Assembly: GCA_038214685.1 (NCBI GenBank)
Contig: JBBQRO010000192.1
Location: forward strand, 1 to 6,139
DNA length: 6,139 bases
From: CADCTB01 sp038214685
GTDB lineage: Bacteria > Actinomycetota > Acidimicrobiia > Acidimicrobiales > AC-14
Direction of reading: 5' to 3'
The notes under the pieces were generated by a model. It was given only the letters and a program-made list of their open reading frames with translations. It was not told the DNA's origin and did no database searches. Shown one piece after another: positions 1-4,925 of the stretch. A program made the translations under genes and the position numbers. Within the stretch, counting starts at the first letter, position 1, and each line of letters opens with the position of its first letter.

Positions 1-274
1 CATTCGCCCGCCGCAACTCGGCGTTCTCCCGCCGCAACCGGCGCAACTCGTCCACATCATCACTCGTCGGACCCGCCCGACGACCGGCGTCGGTCTCCGC
101 CTGACGCACCCACAACCGCACCGTCTCCGCCTTCGGACCCAACTTCTCCGCCACCGAACAGATCGCCTCCCACTGCGACCCGTACTCATGCTGATGCTCC
201 AACACCAACCGCACCGCCCGCTCACGCAACTCCACCGGATACCGCCCCGGCCTCCCACCAGCACGCTCTCCCAT
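1..274 (-). CDS. IS3-family transposase OrfA (partial)
   Basis: Ninety-one codons are visible from ATG at 274; the 3' end is off the left edge. OrfA is the DNA-binding subunit of IS3-family transposases. It recognises the terminal repeats and is normally joined to OrfB, the DDE catalytic part, by a -1 programmed frameshift. Residues about 11-25 (RYPVELRERAVRLV) match the usual start of the family's helix-turn-helix. Residues 32-58 (GSQWEAICSVAEKLG through TVRLWVRQ) are the recognition helix region. Residues 72-91 (DDVDELRRLRRENAELRRAN) are the start of the leucine-zipper coiled coil that mediates OrfA multimerisation. The typical NEILKAASAFF motif would come next. The start is supported by position and homology pattern, not by a strong ribosome binding site. 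Confidence 0.88.
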   Translation of the reverse strand, partial: MGERAGGRPGRYPVELRERAVRLVLEHQHEYGSQWEAICSVAEKLGPKAETVRLWVRQAETDAGRRAGPTSDDVDELRRLRRENAELRRAN

Positions 275-299
275 GACCCCATCCTCTCAAACGCTGGAG

Positions 300-324
300 C
301 CTCCACCGAACCCGGGGCGGTTCA
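300..324 (-). repeat. IS3-family terminal inverted repeat
   Basis: On the minus strand this reads inward from 324 as TGAACCGCCCCGGGTTCGG and on into GTGGAGG. It has the TG start and GC-rich body of an IS3-family end and lies 50 bp upstream of the orfA start. Its exact inner limit cannot be set without the partner repeat. The three bases outside it, CTA at 325-327, are the likely target-site duplication; the second copy is off the window. Confidence 0.7.
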
Positions 325-391
325 CTACCTGGCCCGCATCTTGGTGGGGCCCGGTGGCGGCACCGTCATCCTCAACTCGGGCGTCAGTTAA
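325..391 (+). pseudogene. Possible 3' remnant of a gene interrupted by the IS
   Basis: Directly outside the IS end, the plus-strand frame reads YLARILVGPGGGTVILNSG, then VS and a TAA stop at 389-391. All but two of these codons end in G or C, which is the coding signature of this genome. The same frame continues backward into the IS without meaning, so this looks like the last 21 or so codons of a host gene whose body lies on the other side of the element. I do not recognise the family. A minus-strand frame over the same bases also has high GC3 but opens and closes within 20 codons, so it is less likely. Confidence 0.3.
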
Positions 392-459
392 GAGGTGTAG
401 GCCCGCATCACCGCCGCAGGACGGCGCTCAACGCTCCGCTGCGGCCAGGTGGCGGTGTA

Positions 460-594
460 CTAGTGGGAAGCCGCCGACCGGGTGCTGCCGGCGTTCAAGA
501 GGCGCCGAGCACGCTTGACCATGAGCTCGGCGATCCCCAGGCCGAGGATCAGGCCGCTGCTGCCGCTGAAGAAGACGATCTGCATGTTGAACAT
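460..594 (-). CDS. Small single-span membrane protein, 44 aa
   Basis: From ATG at 594 the minus strand encodes 44 residues to a TAG at 460-462. It starts MFNMQIVFFSGSSGLILGLG, continues IAELMVKRARRLLNAGSTRS and ends AASH. Residues about 5-26 are hydrophobic and long enough for one membrane span. The KRARR that follows predicts a cytoplasmic C-terminus by the positive-inside rule. Nearly every codon ends in G or C. An AAGGG Shine-Dalgarno-like sequence (602-606 on the plus strand) overlaps the stop codon of the upstream gene and lies 7 bases before the ATG, so the two genes are probably translationally coupled. An alternative start is the ATG at 585. The family is unknown; its size fits regulatory membrane peptides or phage and plasmid accessory peptides, but nothing shows which. 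Confidence 0.45.
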   Translation of the reverse strand: MFNMQIVFFSGSSGLILGLGIAELMVKRARRLLNAGSTRSAASH

Positions 595-605
595 CAAGGG
601 GCCCT

Positions 606-970
606 TCAGGCTGCCGCGGCGAGCGGGTTGACGACGGCTGGCAGGTGGGCGGGGCGCACCTTGGTGTAGGCCAGCATGCGAGCGACGCGGCGGAGGGCTG
701 GGTCGCGCTCGCCAGCATCAAGGGCAGCGACGGCTACGTCGTCATCGGGGAAGCCAGCACCCGTGGCGGCGCGGTACGTGAGGGCCACCTGCAGGGCAAC
801 ACTCTCCTGGATGGTCAGGCGCCTGACCACCGTGCGCTCGTCGAACGCCGTGGTGGCCCGCTTAAGCCACCCAACCAAGGGCTCGGGCTCGGCGTCGGTG
901 TGCGAGGTGCACACTTCGAGGAAGGGCGGAGGCGGATCACCACCGCCTGCGGGTCGAACTTCGTCTTCAT
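606..970 (-). CDS. Unrecognised protein of about 121 aa, needs one frameshift
   Basis: A good start (ATG at 970 with GGAG six bases upstream) opens MKTKFDPQAVVIRLR with every codon ending in G or C. That signature then moves to another frame at about 924-928, in a GGG run on the plus strand. From there it continues as PFLEVCTSHTDAEPEPLVGW to a TGA at 606-608. Restoring one base joins both parts into 121 residues. The C-terminal part looks helical (residues about 44-70 and 85-104) with no membrane span or motif I know. It is followed at once by the small membrane peptide and is divergent from the RHH gene across 103 bp. If the frameshift is real the gene is dead; if it is a sequencing indel the gene is intact. 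A long N-terminal extension to 1532 in the second frame lacks coding bias and is rejected. Confidence 0.5.
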
Positions 971-1029
971 CAGGGTCTCCGTGTCTGGGCCGACAAGGCG
1001 TGGCCGCTGAGAACACCCTGGTCCAAGAC

Positions 1030-1057
1030 ACATTCCCTCCGGGATTCCGGAGGTCAA
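1030..1057 (-). promoter_or_regulatory. Candidate promoter for the minus-strand two-gene unit
   Basis: On the minus strand TTGACC (1057-1052) is a good -35 element and GAATGT (1035-1030) a weak -10, separated by 16 bases. The spacer is almost exactly the inverted repeat at 1036-1053, so a protein bound there would block this promoter. The start of the downstream gene at 970 leaves room for a short leader. The -10 match is poor, so this is tentative. Confidence 0.25.
1036..1053. promoter_or_regulatory. Inverted repeat, candidate operator
   Basis: CCTCCGG and CCGGAGG form a perfect 7+7 bp inverted repeat around a 4-base centre. It lies between the divergent RHH gene and the minus-strand pair, 20 bases upstream of the RHH start codon. 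RHH proteins of this size usually bind short inverted repeats as dimers of dimers and repress their own promoters (family knowledge), so an operator is the simplest reading. Alternatives are an mRNA hairpin in the RHH leader or the accidental symmetry of two GGAGG-like stretches. Confidence 0.4.
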
Positions 1058-1073
1058 CGAACGGAGGTGGCCG

Positions 1074-1202
1074 ATGCGGCCCAAACACAAGGCTCAGCTG
1101 ACGATCCACATGCCGCCCGAGGACCACGAGCGACTGATGCGCTTCGCCAGCAGAAACGGCGCCTCCGAGCTCGCCCGCCGCTACATCCGAGAGGGGCCTT
1201 GA
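1074..1202 (+). CDS. Ribbon-helix-helix (CopG/Arc-like) DNA-binding protein, 42 aa
   Basis: This short gene has a strong ribosome binding site, GGAGGT, seven bases before ATG 1074, and stops at TGA 1200-1202. The protein reads MRPKHKAQLTIHMPPEDHER, then LMRFASRNGASELARRYIRE and GP. The pattern fits a minimal ribbon-helix-helix fold: a basic N-terminal arm, a short beta strand (QLTIHMP, residues 8-14), helix A (PEDHERLMRFASRNG) and helix B (ASELARRYIRE). Such proteins dimerise through the strand, which contacts the DNA major groove, and act as repressors or antitoxins. Length is at the low end of the 40-60 residues usual for the fold. The gene is divergent from the pair at 970-460 and next to an inverted repeat, which suggests autoregulation. 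No toxin gene follows; only a MNQA-stop mini-frame and untranslated sequence lie downstream. Confidence 0.6.
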   Translation: MRPKHKAQLTIHMPPEDHERLMRFASRNGASELARRYIREGP

Positions 1203-1314
1203 CCGGGACGGCGCCGCGCCACCCGAACCAGTCGGAGCGACCACCATGAACCAAGCGTGAGCGTCAGTGCCTTGCGCAGGGGCTCTGACCGCGGACGTAG
1301 CCTCACAAGACGAT

Positions 1315-1334
1315 GCCCGGGCCCTCGGCCGGGC
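1315..1334. terminator. GC-rich hairpin between convergent genes
   Basis: GCCCGG and CCGGGC pair here, extending to 8 bp if one G is bulged, with a small CTC loop. The hairpin lies about 110 bases after the RHH stop and before the end of the convergent low-GC gene. There is no T run after it, so it would be a weak or atypical intrinsic terminator. Confidence 0.3.
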
Positions 1335-1348
1335 TTGGTTGGCATCTA

Positions 1349-1366
1349 GTCTGTCACTCGACAGAC
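1349..1366. terminator. Perfect inverted repeat, likely bidirectional terminator
   Basis: GTCTGTC and GACAGAC form a perfect 7 bp stem with an ACTC loop, beginning 14 bases past the stop of the minus-strand gene at 1381 and downstream of the plus-strand RHH gene. Its place between converging transcripts fits a terminator used from both sides. There is no T tract, which is common for actinobacterial terminators. Confidence 0.4.
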
Positions 1367-1380
1367 CCCAGCCGGACCCG

Positions 1381-2187
1381 CTACTCGAACGCCGTAAACT
1401 CCGGGTGCTCTGCGAGCCAGCTTTTCCAAGCCTCCAAGATGATGCGACCCTGCTCGACTGTCTCGGCGCTGGGAGACAAACGCGCGTTTGCCTCAGATAT
1501 TGATACTCCAACCTTAGATTCATCCACTGCAACTACGAAAGCGTCCATCTGAGCAGCAACAAAGTCCTCGTATGGCTCATTGTACTCTTGATAACGCGCT
1601 CTTGGGACTACAATAGCCATAGGAATGAACGGAAACCGCTCTCCTACGCCGCGAGGCGTTTTGTCTAAAGTACCTAGGACTGTCTCGTCGAAGTAGCTTG
1701 CGGTGCTAACAAACTCGCTGAAGAGGCGCTCTGGTAGCGGCGACACAGAGGCAAACTGCGGATCATCAATTTCTGCGTGACCTGCAATACCGTTCTCGCC
1801 GGTCGTATTGTCGCCGAAGAAAACCCTGGCCCCAATCTTGTGTTCAACGTCAAGTTCACAGTAGGTGACTACACCGTTTCCGCCACTGTCAGCATTTCGG
1901 ACGCGCCCGATCGAGAAAGCGCGTTCGTAGCCAGTCCTTGGGAGACACTGCGTCGACTGGGCTTGCATTGTGACCAGCTCGTTGGCGGGGATCTCATTAA
2001 CCGTGGCCTCGTCCTTCCTGCGATTGTCAACCGACCGAGTCCACATTACCACTGCGATTATCCCAATAATAACAACGCCTATGATGAGACCGCCTCCGCC
2101 ACCAGTGGGCTGACCGCGCCTCTTCTGATTTTGGCTGGCTTGGAAGCCTTCCATCCGGTGCTGAGCTTGCTGTGGAGTCTCAACCAT
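1381..2187 (-). CDS. Membrane-anchored protein of unknown function, 268 aa
   Basis: The protein has a basic, Gln-rich cytoplasmic N-terminus (residues 1-29, with QNQKRRGQ), a glycine stretch (29-33), one strong membrane span (about 33-49, IIGVVIIGIIAVVMW) and then a roughly 215-residue domain that should lie outside the membrane. That domain has just two cysteines (81 and 110), which could form a disulfide, and no catalytic motif I recognise. The N-terminus lacks a lipobox or signal-peptidase site, so the segment is an anchor. GC content is strikingly lower than in the neighbours: a 60-base sample at 1501-1560 is 47% GC, and A/T-ending codons are frequent. This suggests recent transfer from a lower-GC source. 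The ATG at 2187 has only a weak GGGG upstream; the ATG 11 codons later is possible. It appears to be a single-gene unit. Confidence 0.72.
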   Translation of the reverse strand: MVETPQQAQHRMEGFQASQNQKRRGQPTGGGGGLIIGVVIIGIIAVVMWTRSVDNRRKDEATVNEIPANELVTMQAQSTQCLPRTGYERAFSIGRVRNADSGGNGVVTYCELDVEHKIGARVFFGDNTTGENGIAGHAEIDDPQFASVSPLPERLFSEFVSTASYFDETVLGTLDKTPRGVGERFPFIPMAIVVPRARYQEYNEPYEDFVAAQMDAFVVAVDESKVGVSISEANARLSPSAETVEQGRIILEAWKSWLAEHPEFTAFE

Positions 2188-2270
2188 TGTGGGCCCCGGT
2201 GCGTCGAGCTGCGCCTACCGCCCTCTCAGCCTAAGGCGTCTAGCCGCACCCGTCACACTCAAGACAGCGG

Positions 2271-3348
2271 TTGGGCGCCGCTAGCCCAGCGCCCCGGGCC
2301 ATCTTCGGGCCCAGGAACAAGCTGTCCAAGTTCCTCCGGGACCCTCGCCCTAGGCGTGGCGCGCCGGCCGCGGGTGAGCAGGCCGAGTTCTTCCCCAAGC
2401 ACGTCGAGGCCCAAGGCGCCGTGAGCGGCGGCGAGCTCACGGGCACGGTGGGCCTGTCGGGCTTGGTGCTGTGCGCCCGCCCCTGGGTGTGCCCCGAGTG
2501 CCGCCTGGCCGTGCTGCTGCACCACGGCGCCGACATCGCCATCGCCAGCATCCGGGCCGAGGTCGAGTACGGCTGGTCGAGCATGTTCCTGACCCTGACC
2601 TTCCCCACGGAGGTGGGGTTGGCGCTCAAGGTCGAGTGGGGCCTGCTGGCCGCCGCCTGGCGGAAGCTCGTCACGGGCGGCTGGTGGGCGGGTTGGTGCA
2701 CCCGTTGGGGCGTCGAGGAGTGGGTCGCCACACGGACGAGGTGAACTGGCGCTTGGTCGGCCCCAAGGCGAAGTGGCACCCCCACACCCACCTGTTGCTC
2801 GACAGCGCCCTGCAGCTGGACGAGGGCCAGGTCGGCCGGGCCACCTGGGAGCTGACGGCCAAGTGGCGCCAGATCGTGATGAGACTCGACCCCGACCGCC
2901 TTGTGGACTGGAACCACGGCGTCACCGGAGAGCTGGCCGACCGGGCCGAGGACCTGGGCCGCTACCTGACCAAGCTCTCCGTCGGCCACGAGATGGCCGA
3001 CGCCGGCGCCAGGACGGGCCACGTCGACGAGGTCATCCCCGCCCCCAACCTGACGTCGGCGCTGGCCGCCACGGGCCCGCCTGGTCCCTCATGGACCGGG
3101 CCCGGGCCGACTGGCGCCTGATGTCCATGGTCAAGGGCGTCGCCGAGTTCGAGCAGGCCAGCCAGCGCAGGGACACCATCCGGCACTCGAAGGGCTGGCG
3201 CACCCGCCTGCTGCCCGACAGCCCCTCGATGCCCACCAAGAAGGTGCGGTCCAAGGCCAGGGAGCTGTGCGTCACCGACGCCGCCCGCCTGCAGGCCGCC
3301 CTTGGCACCCACCCCACCCGGGACCAGCAAGATGAAGGAGCCGACGAC
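2271..3348 (+). pseudogene. HUH rolling-circle replication initiator (Rep), frameshifted
   Basis: Rep nicks the plasmid origin and starts rolling-circle replication. A cysteine cluster, C-x5-C-x2-C (residues 68, 74 and 77 from the TTG at 2271; CARPWVCPEC), precedes motif I FLTLTFP at 2586. The HUH metal-binding motif WHPHTHLLL is at 2774-2800 and the catalytic-tyrosine motif RYLTKL (Y-x-x-K, 2963-2974) follows. All three motifs are intact but lie in two frames: one base is missing at about 2730-2741 (the first frame hits TGA at 2742) and another at 3073-3080 in a GGGCCC stretch. Coding bias continues after each shift (AWSLMDRARADWRLMSMV). The start is uncertain: TTG 2271 has a poor ribosome binding site, and the upstream frame is open only back to 2244. 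The end is unclear because the final frame runs into the integrase. Confidence 0.82.
3335..3340 (+). promoter_or_regulatory. Ribosome binding site supporting the ATG at 3349
   Basis: AAGGAG lies eight bases before ATG 3349. It is the best translation-start signal between Rep and the recombinase domain, and it suggests that a gene originally began here, although the reading frame also runs through from Rep. Confidence 0.5.
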
Positions 3349-4099
3349 ATGCCCGAAACTTCATGCAGGCGCTGCATCGACTCCCGCGTGTTGGCGTTGA
3401 CCCACGCCGAGCGGCGGGGTCTGGTGGCCCGCAACGTGGCCAAGCTGTCCGAGATGCCCGCCGGCGCCCGAGCCGTGGCCGAGGGGCGGTCGTTGACGGA
3501 GGACGAGGCCCGCCGCCTGTTCGCGGCGGCGGCGGGCGACCGGCTCGAGGCGCTGGTGTACGTGGGCCTGATGCTGGGCCTGCGTCCGGGCGAGCTGGGA
3601 GGTCTGCTGTGGGCCGACGTCGACCTCGACAAGGCGACCGTCCAGGTGCGCCGCTCGTTGAAGAACGAGCCCACTGGCCTGCGGCTGGGAGATCCCAAGA
3701 CCCGCCGCTCGTTCCGAGGGCTCGACCTCCCAGCCCCGGTTGTGAGGTCACTGGTAGCTCACCGGGCCCATCAGGCCGAGGAGCGGGCGTTCGCCGGCGC
3801 CGCCTGGGTCGAGCACGGCCTTGTGTTCACCACCGGCGTGGGAACCCCCATCGATCCGGCCAACCTGCGCCGCTGGTTCACCCGGTTGAGCAAGAGCGCC
3901 GGCCTGGGCCACTGGACGCCCAAGGAGCTGCGTCACTCGGCAGCGTCGCTCCTGTCTGCGTCAGGGGTGCCGCTCGAGCTGGTAGCCGACGTGTTGGGAC
4001 ACGACGGCACCCGCATGACCGGCACCGTCTACCGCCACGCCGTCCGACCCCACCGTCGCCGCAGGCGCTCAGGCCATGGACCGCATGTTCAAGGAGTAG
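3349..4099 (+). CDS. int: Tyrosine recombinase (phage/AICE integrase), N-terminally truncated
   Basis: The catalytic domain is nearly complete. Numbered from ATG 3349, Arg I is R79 in LGLRPGELGGLLW, the beta-hairpin lysine is K117 in DPKTRRS, Arg II is R195 in PKELRHSAASL, the late histidine is H218 in LGHDG and the nucleophile is Y228 in VYRHAVRP. The first histidine of the HxxR box is lysine here (K192). Homology begins at about residue 13 (RVLALTHAERRGLVARNVAK), the end of the core-binding domain, so some 130-150 residues of arm- and core-binding domains are missing. Near the C-terminus a CCCC run at 4048-4051 has one base too many; dropping it restores TVAAGAQAMDRMFKE and a TAG at 4097-4099. 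Without it the frame runs on to 4239. The last 11 bases overlap the convergent excisionase gene. Confidence 0.88.
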
Positions 4100-4334
4100 C
4101 GGCGTCGACCGCCAAGCGCTCGTCGATGAACCGGTCCAGTTCGGCGATGGGCACCCGCCGGCTCCGCCCGATGGTCAGCGACCGCACCGCCCCACAGGCG
4201 AGCAGCTCGTACATCTTCGCCCGGCTGATGCCGAGATAGCGGCCCGCCTCGACAACGGTCAGGCAAGCCCTGCGCTGGGCCGCCGGCCAGTCGAGAAGGC
4301 CGACCTCGTCGTGACCATCCCTTGCCGTCGCCAC
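4089..4334 (-). CDS. xis: Excisionase-like helix-turn-helix protein (AlpA/Xis type)
   Basis: The core reads LTVVEAGRYLGISRAKMYEL, then LACGAVRSLTIGRSRRVPIA and ELDRFIDERL. This is the winged helix-turn-helix of excisionase-family proteins: HTH at about residues 25-49, wing with the IGRSRRVP signature, then a C-terminal helix. These proteins bend DNA at the attachment site to steer the integrase toward excision, or act as transcription regulators. In AICEs xis normally sits just upstream of int on the same strand; here it is convergent, and its TGA (4089-4091) lies inside the int stop region. The start is uncertain. GTG 4334 gives 81 residues without a Shine-Dalgarno site. ATG 4318 in another frame (MVTTRSAFSTGRRPSAGLA) also has coding bias and could be the true N-terminus if one base is wrong near 4260. 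Confidence 0.82.
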   Translation of the reverse strand: MATARDGHDEVGLLDWPAAQRRACLTVVEAGRYLGISRAKMYELLACGAVRSLTIGRSRRVPIAELDRFIDERLAVDAATP

Positions 4335-4790
4335 ATCAAGACAAGCCGCGCAACAACCCCGTGCGCGCCGACGGTCCTGGTCAGGCCCGTGGCGGCCACC
4401 GACTGGCCATCCAGGCCGCCAACCCCTTGCGGCAGTACTCGTGGGCAACCGACCCGGAGGGGAGGGCGGCAGCCTCATCGCTGGGAGCCACCGCCGCCTC
4501 CGCCGGCAGGGGTTCGCACAGGCCTATGCAAATGTGTGCCCCTCCTTCGACCGCTTCTCGGCGGCAGGCCTGATGCACGGCGCGACTAGCCAGTCACAGA
4601 GGGCTGAGCCGGCGGACGCACCAGTTCCGCAGGGTGGAGTCCAAGGCAAGGGTGACGGGCCAGGCAGGCGTCTGGACGGTCGAGGCGGCTTGTGCGGGCG
4701 GTCTCGTGCGTGTTGCCGGCGGGGGCTGTGGGCCAGAGCGCTCTACGCGGTCGGCCCAACGGTCAGTCCCAGGCACAGGGCGTCTGTTGA
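4335..4790. other. Stretch with no confident gene between the mobile core and the small ORF pair
   Basis: Apart from the doubtful 65-residue frame at 4381-4578, only fragments show coding bias. One is a minus-strand tail that reads TPAWPVTLALDSTLRNWCVR and ends at a TGA at 4594-4596; it looks like the last 30 or so codons of a protein but has no credible upstream part or start. No tRNA, att-like duplicate of a neighbouring sequence or terminator with a T run was found. This is the place where an att site of the Rep-Int element would be expected. Confidence 0.35.
4381..4578 (-). CDS. Possible small Cys-containing protein, 65 aa
   Basis: From GTG 4578 the minus strand encodes 65 residues ending in TGA at 4381. 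Four cysteines (5, 17, 21 and 49), with a C-x3-C pair and the tail EYCRKGLAAWMASRWPPRA, vaguely resemble the zinc-knuckle peptides found beside rep and xis genes in actinobacterial plasmids and phages. It lies 46 bases upstream of the excisionase on the same strand and could be its operon partner. There is no ribosome binding site. A plus-strand frame over the same DNA (4322-4573) has similar GC3, so strand choice is not secure. Confidence 0.28.
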   Translation of the reverse strand: MHQACRREAVEGGAHICIGLCEPLPAEAAVAPSDEAAALPSGSVAHEYCRKGLAAWMASRWPPRA

Positions 4791-4817
4791 TTGGGCAGCG
4801 AACGTCGCTACGCCCAA
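4791..4817. repeat. Hairpin-forming inverted repeat
   Basis: TTGGGC AGCGA on the left pairs with TCGCT and GCCCAA on the right: 11 base pairs with a 3-base ACG loop and a 2-base AC bulge. It coincides with the possible TTG start of the small frame at 4791. It could be a terminator, an operator or part of a recombination site; nothing in the sequence decides between these. Confidence 0.35.
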
Positions 4818-4925
4818 CCGCGGGCCAGGGAGACGGCCGAGGTGGTCGAGGAGGCCGTGGGCCTAGGACTCGAGGTCGAGAATGGGCTCGGGGAGCACCG
4901 CCCGGCGACCAGCCCGACGGCATGA
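4791..4925 (+). CDS. Possible small protein, 44 aa, coupled to the next frame
   Basis: From TTG 4791 the frame reads MGSERRYAQPRARETAEVVE, then EAVGLGLEVENGLGEHRPAT and SPTA to the TGA at 4923-4925. From about 4820 on almost all codons end in G or C. The stop overlaps the ATG of the following frame as ATGA, the usual arrangement for translational coupling. The start is weak: TTG, with an AGGGCG about ten bases upstream, and it lies on the hairpin. The protein is acidic and helical in the middle (RETAEVVEEAV). I do not recognise it; it may be the tail of a longer gene whose 5' part is lost. Confidence 0.3.
   Translation: MGSERRYAQPRARETAEVVEEAVGLGLEVENGLGEHRPATSPTA

Larger units (their letters stand above)
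1..324 (-). mobile_element. IS3-family insertion sequence, orfA end, truncated by window edge
   Basis: The left edge holds the upstream end of an IS3-family element that transcribes toward position 1. Two things define it: an OrfA-type helix-turn-helix transposase subunit (274 to 1) and, 50 bp upstream of its start, a terminus that reads TGAACCGCCCCGGG from 324 inward on the minus strand. IS3-family ends begin with TG, and TGAACCGCCCC ends are common in actinobacterial members (family knowledge). The orfB transposase and the other terminal repeat lie outside the window, so completeness and the target duplication cannot be judged. Confidence 0.85.
2271..4334. mobile_element. Remnant of an integrative plasmid (AICE-like): rep, int, xis
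   Basis: Three adjacent genes form the core of an actinobacterial integrating plasmid: an HUH rolling-circle replication initiator, a tyrosine recombinase and an excisionase-like DNA-binding protein. Such elements integrate at a tRNA gene near int and can excise and replicate. Here rep is frameshifted, int has lost its N-terminal half and xis is inverted relative to int. No tRNA or att repeat is visible, and no transfer (FtsK/TraB-like) gene is present. The element is probably inactive unless the indels are sequencing errors. Confidence 0.7.

Noticed and set aside
971..1532. Long N-terminal extension of the minus-strand frame that ends at 606, reaching back to 1532
   Set aside because: It lacks third-position GC bias, runs antisense through the RHH gene and overlaps the end of the low-GC gene; a good start with a ribosome binding site exists at 970.
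1777..2424. Plus-strand 215-codon frame
   Set aside because: It is antisense to the membrane-anchored protein at 1381-2187, which has a clear membrane span and a natural layout, and it ends in the Rep N-terminal region without any motif.
2240..3022. Minus-strand 260-codon frame
   Set aside because: Mirror of the Rep gene; the Rep strand carries the HUH and YxxK motifs.
3033..3751. Minus-strand frames opposite the recombinase
   Set aside because: Low-complexity Arg/Pro/Ser translation typical of the antisense of high-GC genes; the plus strand holds all the recombinase motifs except the first HxxR histidine.
4510..4555. Imperfect GGGG...CACA / TGTG...CCCC symmetry near 4513-4545
   Set aside because: Too many mismatches and too long a loop to be a convincing hairpin or att arm.
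4100..4589. Continuation of the plus-strand int frames beyond 4099, to 4239 or 4589
   Set aside because: The sequence after RPHRRRRR has no coding bias and is antisense to the excisionase; a one-base correction at 4048-4051 gives a family-typical end at 4099.
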